From CAMPKL01 sp963817465 (GTDB lineage: Bacteria > Acidobacteriota > Terriglobia > Bryobacterales > UBA6623): DNA of 64,000 nt. Below are positions 1-8,281 of the stretch, in pieces. The notes under the pieces were generated by a model, which was not told the origin of the DNA, did not search any database, and saw only the letters and a list, made by a program, of their open reading frames with translations. A program made the translations under genes and the position numbers. The stretch lies in NCBI GenBank assembly GCA_963817465.1, contig CAWFOP010000010.1, positions 315,670-379,669 of the forward strand, written 5' to 3'. The number at the start of each line of letters is the position of its first letter. Position 1 is the first letter of the stretch.

Positions 1-761
1 CCCTCGATGGAGCGACCTTCGAGCAGAAGCTTGCGCTGGAAGTCCTCGAACGCGTCCTTTTCGAGGGCCGCATCGACGACTTCTTCGGCTAACGCGGCCG
101 GGATGACCAAGACCCCGTGACTTTCTCCCAAGAGGATGTCCCCCGGCGCGACGGTGACGTCGCCGATGCGAACCGGAACTTGGTAGTCGACGCTCATCAA
201 GTGAGGGCGAACCGCGGCGGCCTGGCCGCGACGCGTGTAGACCTGAAAGGGCATGCCCGCGAGGTCGGGCATGTCGCGCATCGCCCCGTCGACGATCATA
301 CCGGCGCCGCCGCGCACCAGAAACCGCAGCGTCGTGACATCTCCCGAGACGGCGGAGCGCGTGTCGCCGCCGGCGTCGAAGACGAGGACATCTCCAGGCT
401 GCGCTTCTTCGGCCGACACATAGTTGAGCTGCTTTTGACTCGAGTAGATCCGCTCGCGCAGGTCGGGCCGCGTCGGCAAATAGCGGATCGTGCGAGCGCG
501 GCCGACGAGCCGCCGATCAGGGTGCAGCGCGTCGAGCTCGTTGATGAAACACTGCTCGTAGCCGCGAGACTCCAACTGCGCCCAAACCGATTCGAGCCCG
601 ACGCGCGCAAGCTTTTGAAATAGCGCCCGATCGGACGAGTTGAGCTTGTCAAGAACGTAGGCCGGAACCTCGAAGATCGGGCGCTTGATCTCGGGCTCGG
701 CCGCGAACGTGAGAGCGTACCCAAACAGCACGCAAATGGATGTCCGACGAAATGCTGTCAT
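1..761 (-). CDS. RraA-family protein with signal peptide, partial at window edge
   Basis: An open frame runs leftwards off the window, about 253 codons from ATG at 761, with AGGAGA 7 nt upstream. The N-terminus is a hydrophobic signal-like segment (RRTSICVLFGYALTFA). The body shows the RraA / 4-hydroxy-4-methyl-2-oxoglutarate aldolase pattern: a GDVLVFDAGGD strand, the GAGMIVDGAMRD loop, and PGDILLGESHGVLVIP near the C-terminus. In this fold the G..DG..RD region lines the metal/substrate site. A signal peptide suggests an exported relative and not a cytoplasmic RNase E inhibitor. The stop codon lies outside the window, so substrate and full length are unknown. Confidence 0.8.
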   Translation of the reverse strand, partial: MTAFRRTSICVLFGYALTFAAEPEIKRPIFEVPAYVLDKLNSSDRALFQKLARVGLESVWAQLESRGYEQCFINELDALHPDRRLVGRARTIRYLPTRPDLRERIYSSQKQLNYVSAEEAQPGDVLVFDAGGDTRSAVSGDVTTLRFLVRGGAGMIVDGAMRDMPDLAGMPFQVYTRRGQAAAVRPHLMSVDYQVPVRIGDVTVAPGDILLGESHGVLVIPAALAEEVVDAALEKDAFEDFQRKLLLEGRSIE

Positions 762-859
762 GACGAATCTCCTGCGGCGCATAGTCTAGCCGAATTGCCA
801 CATCTCCAGCCGGATCTCTTGCTAGACTGGGGCTCTTCCAGGGCGGTGAGGCAAGTTCT

Positions 860-1186
860 GTGGAAGACCTCGAAATAAGTTGTGAAGCACTGAAGGCCCG
901 CTTGGATGCGGGTGAGTCGATTTGTCTGGTCGACTGCCGTGAACAGTGGGAGTTCGAGCGGGTGAAGCTGTCCGAAGCGGCTCTGATTCCGATGCACGAG
1001 ACGCCCGCCCGCATCGAGGAGTATCGCGAGAAAACGGGGCCCGTGATCGTCTATTGCCACCACGGGATGCGCAGCTTGAATGTGGTGACGTGGTTGCGCC
1101 AAAACGGGGTCGAAAACGTGCAGAGTCTTGCCGGCGGGATCGACTCCTGGAGCCTGCTCGTCGACCGCAGCCTGCCGCGCTACTAG
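860..1186 (+). CDS. Single-domain rhodanese-like sulfurtransferase
   Basis: This 108-residue protein covers one rhodanese domain. The active-site loop is CHHGMRS with catalytic Cys66 after the strand PVIVY; the preceding CxVDCREQWEFE segment and the closing GGIDSWS motif are typical. It starts at GTG 860 with GAGG 8 nt upstream. No signal peptide is seen, so it should act in the cytoplasm in persulfide transfer. It lies directly upstream of the ArsC-like candidate selenoprotein in the same direction, 25 nt apart, so the two may be co-transcribed and linked in thiol/selenol chemistry (inference). Confidence 0.9.
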   Translation: MEDLEISCEALKARLDAGESICLVDCREQWEFERVKLSEAALIPMHETPARIEEYREKTGPVIVYCHHGMRSLNVVTWLRQNGVENVQSLAGGIDSWSLLVDRSLPRY

Positions 1187-1211
1187 AGCTGAACGAGGAG
1201 TCCATGCGGAC

Positions 1212-1559
1212 ATGACGCTTCGCTTCTTTGAAAAGCCGACTTGAACGACCTGCCGCAAGGCCAGGAGGTTCCTGGAAGAGCGCAAGGTTGAGCTGGAGCG
1301 CGTCGACTTGAATAAAGGCCTGTCGGCGGCTGAATTGGATCGGCTGATCGGCGACCGTGATCACCTGCCGTTTTTGAACTCGCGAAACAAGATGTATCGC
1401 GACATGGGGATGAAGCAGAATCCGCCGAGCAGAAGCCGAGCTCTCGAGCTCATGTCCAAGAATCCGAACCTGATCAAGCGACCCTTGACGACGCAAGGGA
1501 ATCGGATCGTGCTCGGTTTTGACGAGAACGGACTGTCCGCACTGATTTCTCGGAGTTGA
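1212..1559 (+). CDS. ArsC/Spx-family reductase, candidate selenoprotein (in-frame TGA at 1242-1244)
   Basis: Read through the TGA, the frame gives a 115-residue ArsC-family protein. The N-terminus MTLRFFEKPT-X-TTCRKA places the TGA exactly at the first Cys of the family CxxC motif (position 11; Cys14 follows). The rest is typical: FLEERKVELERVDLNKGLS, then a C-terminal NPNLIKRPL with the conserved RP cis-proline, then a GF strand. Downstream codons remain in one frame from 1212 to the TGA stop at 1557-1559. A hairpin with a GG-containing loop begins 16 nt after the TGA. A gene finder would start at TTG 1308 and lose the catalytic site. The alternative is a TGC/TGT to TGA point mutation or base error. 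Confidence 0.72.
1248..1288 (+). promoter_or_regulatory. SECIS-like hairpin after the in-frame TGA
   Basis: The apical stem CCAGG/CCTGG (1261-1265 with 1271-1275) closes the loop AGGTT. A lower stem pairs ACCTGC (1248-1253) with GCAAGGT (1282-1288) with one bulged A. The loop G at 1267 is 22 nt after the TGA, within the 16-37 nt window accepted for bacterial SECIS elements, and the AGGTT loop resembles the AGGUCU loop of E. coli fdhF. It lies wholly inside the coding sequence, as bacterial SelB-binding elements do. Function is inferred from structure and position only. Confidence 0.55.
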
Positions 1560-1651
1560 ACTGTCGGATTGAAGTCGTAGCTCCTGCCGAGACGGGAGAA
1601 TAACGGCCCGCGTCGCAGGGGGCCGTCGATCACAACTGAGCAAAACGCGGC

Positions 1652-2155
1652 TCAGTCGGCGTTGGGCGTCGCCGTTGCGGCGATTCGGCGTCCTGCGGTC
1701 TTGTTGAGAATGCGCGCGGTTTGCCCCACGATGACGTCGATGTTGCGCGCGTAGTCTTTGTTGATGACGAAGGGCGTCGCCTGGTTGTCGGCGATTTCGC
1801 CCCGTGCCGCGCCGGCGTTGGAGCCGATGAGGTTGATGGCGGGCGCAACTTGTTTGAGCGCTTCCCGTTGCTCGGCGGTCATGGCGCCGTTCATCTGTTT
1901 GAGCGCGTAATAGGAGCGAGGCATGGAGCGAACTTCAGAGCGAATCCGCATCAGCTCCTCCGCATGGCTTTCCCAACTGACGAGGGGGTTCGCCACGAAG
2001 GATTGAAGATGGACCGACGAGTACCGCCCCTAGGCGGCCTGCGCGCGGAAGTTTTGGAATTCACGATCGGCTTTTGCCGATCCGGCGGTCGCCGCCAGTC
2101 CCGTCATGAGAAGCGAGAGAGCCGCGATCGTGCAACCGACAAGGAACGAACGCAT
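1652..2155 (-). pseudogene. Small secreted protein with in-frame amber codon
   Basis: ATG at 2155 starts a signal peptide (RSFLVGCTIAALSLLMTGLAATAGSAKA), followed by the mature start DREFQNFRAQAA, a TAG at 2030-2032 (codon 42), and then the same frame continues GRYSSVHLQSFVANPLVSWESHAEEL to the end at 1652. The total is 167 codons. The part after the TAG is helical, with conserved-looking segments SYYALKQMNGAMTAEQREALKQVAP. I recognise no function; similar short exported proteins are common in Acidobacteriota (recall, not searched). Either a recent nonsense mutation or a base error broke it. The fragment starting at GTG 1996 is unlikely to be a separate gene. Confidence 0.6.
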
Positions 2156-2375
2156 ACCTTTTTTCTCCTCCAATTTGATTTACGTGTTTCGGATCCGAAA
2201 TCCGACAATGCGAGGTCGGGGTCTGTAAGCGAGGTTCGAGGGGAGCCCTCCAACAGGTTCCATGAGCGCGCGCACGAGTGCGATCTAGAACACCATCGGG
2301 CCGATAGATTTTGTTTATGGGGCGTGCGGGCGGGCCTTTGACCGGCGTGATAAACTACCGGTCGACAGGCTTCGA

Positions 2376-2450
2376 GCGGGAGTAGTTCAGTGGTAGAACG
2401 TCAGCTTCCCAAGCTGAATGTCGCGGGTTCGATCCCCGTCTCCCGCTCCA
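2376..2450 (+). tRNA. tRNA-Gly(CCC) with encoded CCA
   Basis: A complete cloverleaf of 75 nt. Acceptor GCGGGAG pairs with CTCCCGC, the D stem is GTTC/GAAC, the anticodon stem TCAGC/GCTGA encloses loop TTCCCAA (anticodon CCC, reading GGG), and the T arm is GCGGG-TTCGATC-CCCGT. T and CCA end the gene. Its 3' part is repeated at 17879 and 56558, so it is the attachment gene of a tandem set of integrative elements; the copy at the left end stays intact. Confidence 0.97.
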
Positions 2451-2462
2451 TGTTTTCAGCAA
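2406..2462 (+). repeat. Attachment site (attL of element 1), inside tRNA-Gly 3' end
   Basis: 57 bp identical to 17879-17935 and, over 50 bp, to 56558-56607. The repeat begins in the anticodon loop and runs past the CCA into TGTTTTCAGCAA. Tyrosine recombinases that use tRNA genes commonly cross over at the anticodon stem-loop, which fits. Confidence 0.9.
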
Positions 2463-2483
2463 CTTACAGCCAGCTCAGAAATC

Positions 2484-2503
2484 CGTAGTCCGTTTGTAGT
2501 CCG
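2484..2503 (+). repeat. Arm-type direct repeat next to attL of element 1
   Basis: CGTAGTCCGTTTGTAGTCCG contains GTAGTCCG twice with a TTT spacer. The same 20 bp occurs at 17756-17775 near the other end of element 1 and I see no third copy. This placement is typical of integrase arm-binding sites. Confidence 0.6.
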
Positions 2504-3606
2504 TTAAGCCGCGTCGGCGGCCAGACAGGCGTTCTCCAACCGCCTCACCGCCTCCAAGCGGCGATTCAGGTTGGCTTGCGTGTAGACGTTCTGGTTGACG
2601 TCCACGGAATGGCCGAGCTGGTCGGCCGTCACCTTCGGATCGACTTCGAGTTCCCACATCAGGCTCGAATGCGTCCGGCGCATCACTTGAAAGTTGACCC
2701 AGCCGAGGCCGTTCGCCTTCAGCCTTGGTCCCAAGGTTCCGCTGCCAGCAGTTCTCGCGTGAGAACGGCGTGGTCAGCTTCTCCGACGGGAACAGCCAAG
2801 CGTCCGGCTCGACGCTCGGGCAGAGGCACCTCCACTCCGCGATGTCCCGCATGACGCTCTCGGGCAGCGCCACCGTTCGTCGCGAGCTGCGGGTCTTGGG
2901 TGTGTCGATGTCTCCTTTATATACGCGTCGCTTGACCTCGACGTGAGATTCCCCGACGTCCTGCCACTGAAGGGCGAAGATCTCGCCCGGTCGCATTCCG
3001 CCGAGTACCGCCAGCTCTGCGATCAGACGTTCGCGGAGATCGAGGCAGTCAAACAGCTTTCTCACCTCCTGTGGATTCATGATGGGCTTCGGAGCCGACG
3101 ATGCCTCCCGCGGAGTATGCAGGAGGGTTGCAGGGTTGCGGTCGACGTAGCCTTCGGCCTGGGCCAGCTTGAAGAGCTGGTGGAGATCCCAGCGAAGGTG
3201 GGCGACCATGCTGAACGAGAGCCCTTCGGCGCACTTCTCGTCCAAGAAGGTTTGCAGTTGATCGCGCGTGAAGCTGCGCAAGGGGCGGTCGGCCAAGGGC
3301 GGGTTGGAGATGCCGCCTCATCCGATCGATGTTGGTGATGGCCGTCGACGCCTTCCACCGACGCCGGTAGCAAGGCAGGAAGACCGCCTCGACGAAATCG
3401 CGAAACGTGATCTCGCGATTGTCTTGACCGTCCGTTGCCTCGTTGATCGGCGCCAGAATGGCCGCCAAAGCGACCTGGGCCTGCGCCTTCGTCATCTTGC
3501 CGACTGGTCCGAGCACGCGCGCTTTGCGGCGTCCGCCCTCGTACCATCGGCCCACCCAACGATTGCGTTGCTTCTGCACGCTGCCTCGTTGAAACCGTCT
3601 ACGCAT
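2504..3606 (-). pseudogene. Tyrosine recombinase (integrase) of element 1, two frameshifts
   Basis: ATG at 3606 follows a strong AAAGGAGGAC site. Read across frames the protein is about 367 residues: N-terminal MRRRFQRGS with a basic AP2-like/SAM-like core-binding part (FRDFVEAVFLPCYRRRWKASTAITNIDRMRRHL), then a catalytic domain with GGMRPGEIFALQW (catalytic Arg), FQVMRRTHSSL (box II Arg), a GH motif and a terminal VNQNVYTQ (Tyr nucleophile). Frameshifts lie near 3297 and near 2733. It sits beside attL and is homologous to the integrases at 17980 and 56647. The indels probably inactivate it unless they are base errors. Confidence 0.88.
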
Positions 3607-3882
3607 GAAAGTCCTCCTTTCGTGCGCACACGGAGTCCATTCCTGGTTCGCTTGGCAGCGTAGCACGAGAGGGCGTGAGCCTAGCTCGTTGGTTTCGATC
3701 CAAGCTTCGAGACTGCTGCGACGGACGAGCTTCCGTCGGCCCATGCGGATCGCCGGCAGGCGCGTGACGTTGCGCAAACGGCCGGCGATGGCGTTGAAGA
3801 CGTGCGCCTTGGAACAGCGCAGCTCACGGGCGACTTCCTTGACCGTCAGAATCTGGTTCGGAGAGCGATCGAGTCTGGCCAT
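3607..3882 (-). CDS. Excisionase-like HTH protein, in frame with the integrase
   Basis: ATG at 3882 begins an AlpA/Xis-type MerR-like helix-turn-helix: TVKEVARELRCSKAHVFNAI, followed by the basic RMGRRKLVRRSSLEAWIE wing. Homologous small genes precede the other two integrases (19076-19399 and 57854-58051). Here no stop separates it from the integrase: the frame continues straight into MRRRFQRGS at 3606, so the mRNA could yield both a fusion and, from the internal ribosome site, a free integrase. The likely role is directionality of excision or integrase control. Confidence 0.75.
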
Positions 3883-4000
3883 AGACGGATGTCAGCCCTC
3901 AACGGGCCCCTTGGATTCGAGGGATTCTCCGACCGAAAGCTCAGCGCAATCAGAGACACTGAGATCACCCCGACGCTTCGACTCTTCATGAGGAGAATCG

Positions 4001-4930
4001 ATGAGCCGTGGACTCGACATCGAGCGGGACGATCCGCGTGACCCGACGTCCCTTCGGGACCACAGGAAAGTGGAGCGCGTCCGACCCGTCGAGAAGCCTC
4101 TGCCGAAAGAGGTTGAGGTCTGGCGGCTCGACCGAGACGCGATCCCTGTGGACCGAGAGTTGCCTGACCACGACCTGCGTGATTCAGTTAGCGTAAGCGG
4201 CTCGGAGTACCGCTTGCGGGAGACCGAGGTTGACGCCCTTCACGACATCGGGCGCTTCCGTGTCATCGACGAGGTGGACCTCCAGCGCTTCGGCTACGCC
4301 GACGATTCCACTCGGATGCGCGAAGATATGCGCTCGCTTCGAGACCAAGGCCTCGTCGAGCGAAGACGCTTCGCCGTCGGGGATGGCGACTGCGTCGGCG
4401 TTCTCTCGTTGACCGATCAGGGGCGCGAAGTCGCCGAGACGCTCGACTCAGCCGACTCCAAACAGCGCTATTACGACGGCTTCGTCAAGCCCACCGAGAT
4501 CGAGCACGACTCCGCCCTCTACCGGATGTTCCAGGCCGAGGCGAGCAAGATCCAGCAAGACGGCGGGCGCGTCAAACGCGTCGTGCTCGACTTCGAGCTC
4601 AAGCACGACGTCTACGCCGAGCTTGTCGACGAGAATCCCGACGACGGCGAGGCGTATCGCGAGCGCCAGCAGTTGGTCGCGGCTGCCAACAATCTTTCTG
4701 TGGTTCGAGGTCACGTTCAGTTCCCCGATCTCCGAATCGAGTACGAGAGTGCAAGCGGGCTGAGCGGTCGGGTCGATGTCGAGCTGACGACCGACCACTA
4801 CAAGAAGGGACAGATTGCCGCGAAGGCCGCCGCTGGTTTCACGCTCTACTCGCTCGGCGGCGACTCGTCCGGTGGAGGCTCGGGCGTGCGTGAGGAGCGC
4901 GAGCTAACCTCCCAGATTCTGAGCCTGTGA
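4001..4930 (+). CDS. Replication-relaxation (Replic_Relax) family protein, element 1
   Basis: 309 residues from ATG 4001 (AGGAGA 6 nt upstream). The N-terminal third is charged; a winged-helix-like part follows (ETEVDALHDIGRFRVIDEVDLQRFGY, MREDMRSLRDQGLVERRR, LTDQGREVAE), then a C-terminal restriction-like domain with RVKRVVLDFELKHDVYAEL and FPDLRIEYESASG...DVELTTDHYKKGQ. This matches plasmid replication-relaxation proteins of integrative elements. It is divergent from the HTH/integrase block and overlaps the next gene by 4 nt. A close homologue is at 55396-56325 and a truncated one at 58189. Confidence 0.8.
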   Translation: MSRGLDIERDDPRDPTSLRDHRKVERVRPVEKPLPKEVEVWRLDRDAIPVDRELPDHDLRDSVSVSGSEYRLRETEVDALHDIGRFRVIDEVDLQRFGYADDSTRMREDMRSLRDQGLVERRRFAVGDGDCVGVLSLTDQGREVAETLDSADSKQRYYDGFVKPTEIEHDSALYRMFQAEASKIQQDGGRVKRVVLDFELKHDVYAELVDENPDDGEAYRERQQLVAAANNLSVVRGHVQFPDLRIEYESASGLSGRVDVELTTDHYKKGQIAAKAAAGFTLYSLGGDSSGGGSGVREERELTSQILSL

Positions 4931-5904
4931 TCGCAAGAGATCGAACGACCTATCTCCGTCGCAACGGTTACTCGCCGGTCGAAGCCGCATTTCTCTGCCT
5001 TGCCGCGGACGCCGGCGGGTACTTCCTCCGTCGCCACTACCGAGCGTTTCGCGGGACGAAGCGTACCCGCGCCGAGTCCAAGCTAACCGACAGACTCGTC
5101 TCCCACCGACACGCCAAGGTCTATCTCGGACCGAGAAACCTCGAGCTGATCCACCTCTCGTCCCGCTGGTTCTACCGACTGATCGGAGCCGACCACAGCC
5201 GCAACCGGCGAAGGCGGCCTGAGCCCGCGATCCGTCGACGGCTTCTCACGCTTGACTATTTGCTGGCCAATCCGGGAGGCTGGCTGCTCACAACCGACGC
5301 GGAAAAGACCAACTATTTCGGGACTTTGTGCCGTGTCCCGAGGCCGTTCTTGATGCTAAGGAACGACCGTTTCATCGATCGCCAACCGATCCTCGTCGGC
5401 CCGCAAAGCGTGAACTACACCTCCGTGATGTCGTTCTGCTACGTCGAATCGCGGCCCTTCAACCCGCGCAGATTCCACTCCTTCTTCCGGCGGCACCGCT
5501 ACATCTGGGAGTGCTTGGAGGCCGCGCGGCTGGTCTACGTGACCGATCGCAAGTGGAATCCCATCCTCGCCGAACGGGAGTTCCGAGCCCTCGCTAACTG
5601 CTCATTCCCGACTCCCATCAATCCCAAACTCACGCTGCGGCAAGAGATTCAGAGAGCGTTTCGGGCGAAACACGAGGTCGAGACCGGTCTCCGATGGAGC
5701 CTCGCAGACAAGGATCGACACTTGGTCGAAAGCCTGCAATGGCGCTTGGGAAGCCGGATCTTCGACTCCCTCTGGGACGAATGGCTGCTCATTGGGGACC
5801 AAGCCATCTACGAATCCATCCCGGCTGACACGTCGGAGTTGAGGCGACCGCCAGACTTCGAGACGCTGCTTGTGGACGCCGAGTACAGCTGCCTTGCCGC
5901 CTAG
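4927..5904 (+). CDS. Partner of the replication-relaxation protein, unknown function
   Basis: 325 residues starting at GTG 4927, overlapping the preceding stop. I do not recognise the family. Visible features: a conserved AAFLCLAADAGGYF opening, a strongly basic patch RNRRRRPEPAIRRRLLTLDYLLA after residue 95, a TDAEKTNYF segment, YVTDRKWNPILAEREF, and an acidic C-terminus. A homologue in the same overlapping arrangement is at 54418-55399, so the pair is a conserved two-gene module. The basic core and its coupling to a DNA-replication protein suggest DNA handling, but this is inference. Confidence 0.6.
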   Translation: MIARDRTTYLRRNGYSPVEAAFLCLAADAGGYFLRRHYRAFRGTKRTRAESKLTDRLVSHRHAKVYLGPRNLELIHLSSRWFYRLIGADHSRNRRRRPEPAIRRRLLTLDYLLANPGGWLLTTDAEKTNYFGTLCRVPRPFLMLRNDRFIDRQPILVGPQSVNYTSVMSFCYVESRPFNPRRFHSFFRRHRYIWECLEAARLVYVTDRKWNPILAEREFRALANCSFPTPINPKLTLRQEIQRAFRAKHEVETGLRWSLADKDRHLVESLQWRLGSRIFDSLWDEWLLIGDQAIYESIPADTSELRRPPDFETLLVDAEYSCLAA

Positions 5905-6075
5905 ACCTCGCATGTAACGACGTTACTTCGCCCCGATTCGCCCCCTTCTCCCGACACCGGTCAAATCCAAGTGGTCTTCACCCAATCGCCGTTTCGGTGC
6001 TCCGCTACCCAGTACAGAAACGCATTGACCGGAAGAGGTTTACGCACAGAGGCCCGGCCCGCTTGGGCGGACCGG

Positions 6076-6182
6076 GGTCCAGGGAAGGGCGGGAGCGACC
6101 CCGCAATTCGGGCCGCTTCGCCGCCCAAATTGCTAGCGCCGCCGATGACGCGGCGCGGGTCACTCCCGCCCTTCCCTGGACC
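6076..6182. repeat. Large palindromic element (26-bp arms)
   Basis: The arm at 6076-6101 (GGTCCAGGGAAGGGCGGGAG plus 6 more bases) is complementary to 6157-6182 with one G/T wobble. The loop contains a second inverted repeat, GCAATTCGGGC against GCCCAAATTGC. A related element lies at 54147-54245 next to the homologous gene pair. The rest of 5905-6367 shows no convincing gene. Confidence 0.7.
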
Positions 6183-6367
6183 GAGAATCGCTTTGCGCAT
6201 GTCGCTCGGAGCACGAGCGTCGTCGAATGGATCTTAGCGATTTCTTGACACTTCGCTCGTTCGTCTTGACGCGCTGCTAGCGCGACCTCGCACAACCTGA
6301 AGACGTGAAGCGCGAAATCATTGCTACTCCATCGCGAGAAGCCGATGATTCGCGCGGGGAGGCGTTC

Positions 6368-6454
6368 GTGCTCGACCTCTTGTGTGTCGGAATCGCTTTC
6401 TGTTTCTTCGTCGACTCAGCGCTGCTCGTGCGTTGGTCGGATCGAGTCCGGTAA
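6368..6454 (+). CDS. Small one-helix membrane protein preceding kdpF
   Basis: A 28-residue ORF, VLDLLCVGIAFCFFVDSALLVRWSDRVR, begins with GTG after GGGGAGG and ends 14 nt before kdpF. It is one hydrophobic helix with a basic end. Short one-helix ORFs of this style precede kdp genes in some Acidobacteriota (recall). It may be a Kdp accessory subunit; size and context are the only evidence. Confidence 0.45.
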   Translation: MLDLLCVGIAFCFFVDSALLVRWSDRVR

Positions 6455-6468
6455 GGAGGACCACTCTC

Positions 6469-6561
6469 ATGGAAATTTGGTACCTGATCGGCGCCGGGTT
6501 GGCCGTAGGGCTGCTCATCTACCTCAGCGTCGTCTTGCTCAAACCGGAGCTGTTCTCATGA
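6469..6561 (+). CDS. kdpF: Potassium-transporting ATPase subunit KdpF
   Basis: 30 residues, MEIWYLIGAGLAVGLLIYLS followed by VVLLKPELFS. It is a single transmembrane helix ending in the KPE-F signature of KdpF, which stabilises the KdpFABC complex in the inner membrane. AAGGAGG lies 9-15 nt upstream of ATG. Its stop overlaps the kdpA start (ATGA). Confidence 0.92.
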   Translation: MEIWYLIGAGLAVGLLIYLSVVLLKPELFS

Positions 6562-8271
6562 GCGGTCAAGACATGGTTCAGATCAGCTTCTACCTCGTCC
6601 TCTTGCTCGTCGCGGTGAAGCCGCTCGGCGCCTACATGGCGCAAGTGTACTCGGGTGCGAGGACGCCGCTCGATCGGGTCCTCGGCCCTCTCGAGCGCGG
6701 CATCTATCGATTGGCCGGCGTGGACGGCGCGGCGGAGATGACCTGGAAGCAATACGCTTTCGCCCTGCTCGCGTTCAACGGCGTCGGTTTCCTGGCGCTC
6801 TATCTGATCTTGCGGTTGCAGCGGCTACTGCCGTCTCAACCCGCAAGGATTCGCCGGCGTCGAGCCGCACACTGCGCTCAACATCGCGGCCAGCTTCGTC
6901 ACCAACACGAACTGGCAGAACTACGGCGGCGAGACCACGCTCAGCTACCTGAGTCAGATGGTCGGGCTGACCGTGCAGAACTTCGTCTCCGCGGCGATGG
7001 GCATGGCTGTTCTGGCTGCGCTGGCGCGGGGCATCGCCCGACGCGGCGGTCGAGACGATCGGCAATTTCTGGGTCGATCTGACGCGGACGACGCTGTACA
7101 TCCTGCTGCCGCTGTCCCTGCGTCGCTAGCCATCGGCCTGGTGTCCCAGGGAGTCGTCCAAACTCTCGTCCGACTACCAGCCCGCCGCCGACTCTCGAGG
7201 GCGGCGAGCAGACTGCTCCCTATGGGACCGGCGGCCTCGCAGATCGCGATCAAGCAACTGGGAACGAATGGAGGCGGCTTCTTCAACGTCAACTCGGCGC
7301 ACCCGTTCGAGAACCCGACGCCGCTCTCCAATTTCGTTGCAGATGCTGGCGATCCTGCTCATCCCGGCCGCTCTCTGCTACACGTTCGGCCGCATGGTGG
7401 GCGACCTGCGCCAGGGGTGGGCGCTGCTTGCCGCCATGGCGCTCATCTTCGTCCCTTGCGTTCTGCTCACCGTCGACCTGGAATCGAGCGCGAACCCGAA
7501 GCTGATGCGACCTGAGCGTCGACCAAGGCCTCGGAAACATGGAGGGCAAGGAGACGCGCTTCGGAGTCGTCAACTCCGCGCTGTGGGCGAGTTTCGACGA
7601 CGGCGGCCTCCAACGGCTCGGTCAACTCGATGCATGACTCCTACACGCCGCTGGGCGGGCTGATCCTGATGTTCCTGATGCAACTCGGCGAGGTGGTGTT
7701 CGGCGGCGTCGGCTCGGGACTCTACGGCATGCTGATGTTCGTCATCTTCAGCGTGTTCCTCGCCGGGCTGATGGTGGGTCGAACGCCGGAGTACCTCGGT
7801 AAGAAGATCGAGGCGTTCGAGGTCAAGATGGCCTCGATCGCCGTCCTCATGCCGCCCGCGGTGGTCCTGCTCGGAGCGGCGATCGCGGCTGTCACGCCGG
7901 ACGGGCTGAGCGGCGTGCAGGATGCCGGCCCGCACGGGCTTCAGCGAGATCCTCTACGCCTTCAGCTCGATGGGGAACAACAACGGCAGCGCCTTCGCGG
8001 GCTACGGCGCGAATACGCCGACTACCAACCTCACGGGCGCCGTCGCGATGTTCGCTGCCCGCTACTGGGTCGCGCTTGCCGGCGCTGGCCATCGCCGGTT
8101 CGCTGGCGAAGAAGAAGGTGGTTCCGGCGGGTCCGGGAACGCTGCCGACGCACTCGCCGCTCTTCGTCTGCTTCCTGGCTGCGGTCGTCGTGGTCGTCGG
8201 AGCGTTGGCCTTCATCCCGGCGCTGGCGCTTGGGTCCGATCGCCGAGCACCTGATGGTTGCGGGCAGCTAA
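6558..8271 (+). pseudogene. kdpA: Potassium-binding subunit KdpA, many frameshifts
   Basis: KdpA is the channel-like K+-selective subunit of the Kdp P-type ATPase. Read across all three frames it is complete: MSGQDMVQISFYLVLLLVAV at the N-terminus; LNPQGFAGVEPHTALN; SFVTNTNWQNYGGE and GTNGGGFFNVNSAHPFENPT (selectivity-filter regions); MHDSYTPLGGLILMFLMQLG; GLMVGRTPEYLGKKIE; SSMGNNNGSAFAGY; and the end GPIAEHLMVAGS. About ten single-base shifts break it (for example near 6834, 7045, 7120, 7340, 7500, 7935, 8075 and 8230). I noticed no nonsense substitution, so either assembly error or very recent decay is possible. Confidence 0.9.
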
Positions 8272-8281
8272 GGAGTCTTGC

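Noticed and set aside
2030..2032. Pyrrolysine at the TAG
   Set aside because: No PYLIS-like element or methylamine context, and the family is a small secreted protein; a nonsense mutation or error is more likely.
2376..2450. Possibility that the repeats at 17879 and 56558 are further tRNA genes
   Set aside because: They lack the acceptor 5' strand, D arm and 5' half of the anticodon stem; only the 3' half is copied.
6245..6273. TTGACA at 6245-6250 as the kdp promoter
   Set aside because: No acceptable -10 box lies 16-18 bp downstream (GACGCG), and a KdpE site could not be recognised.
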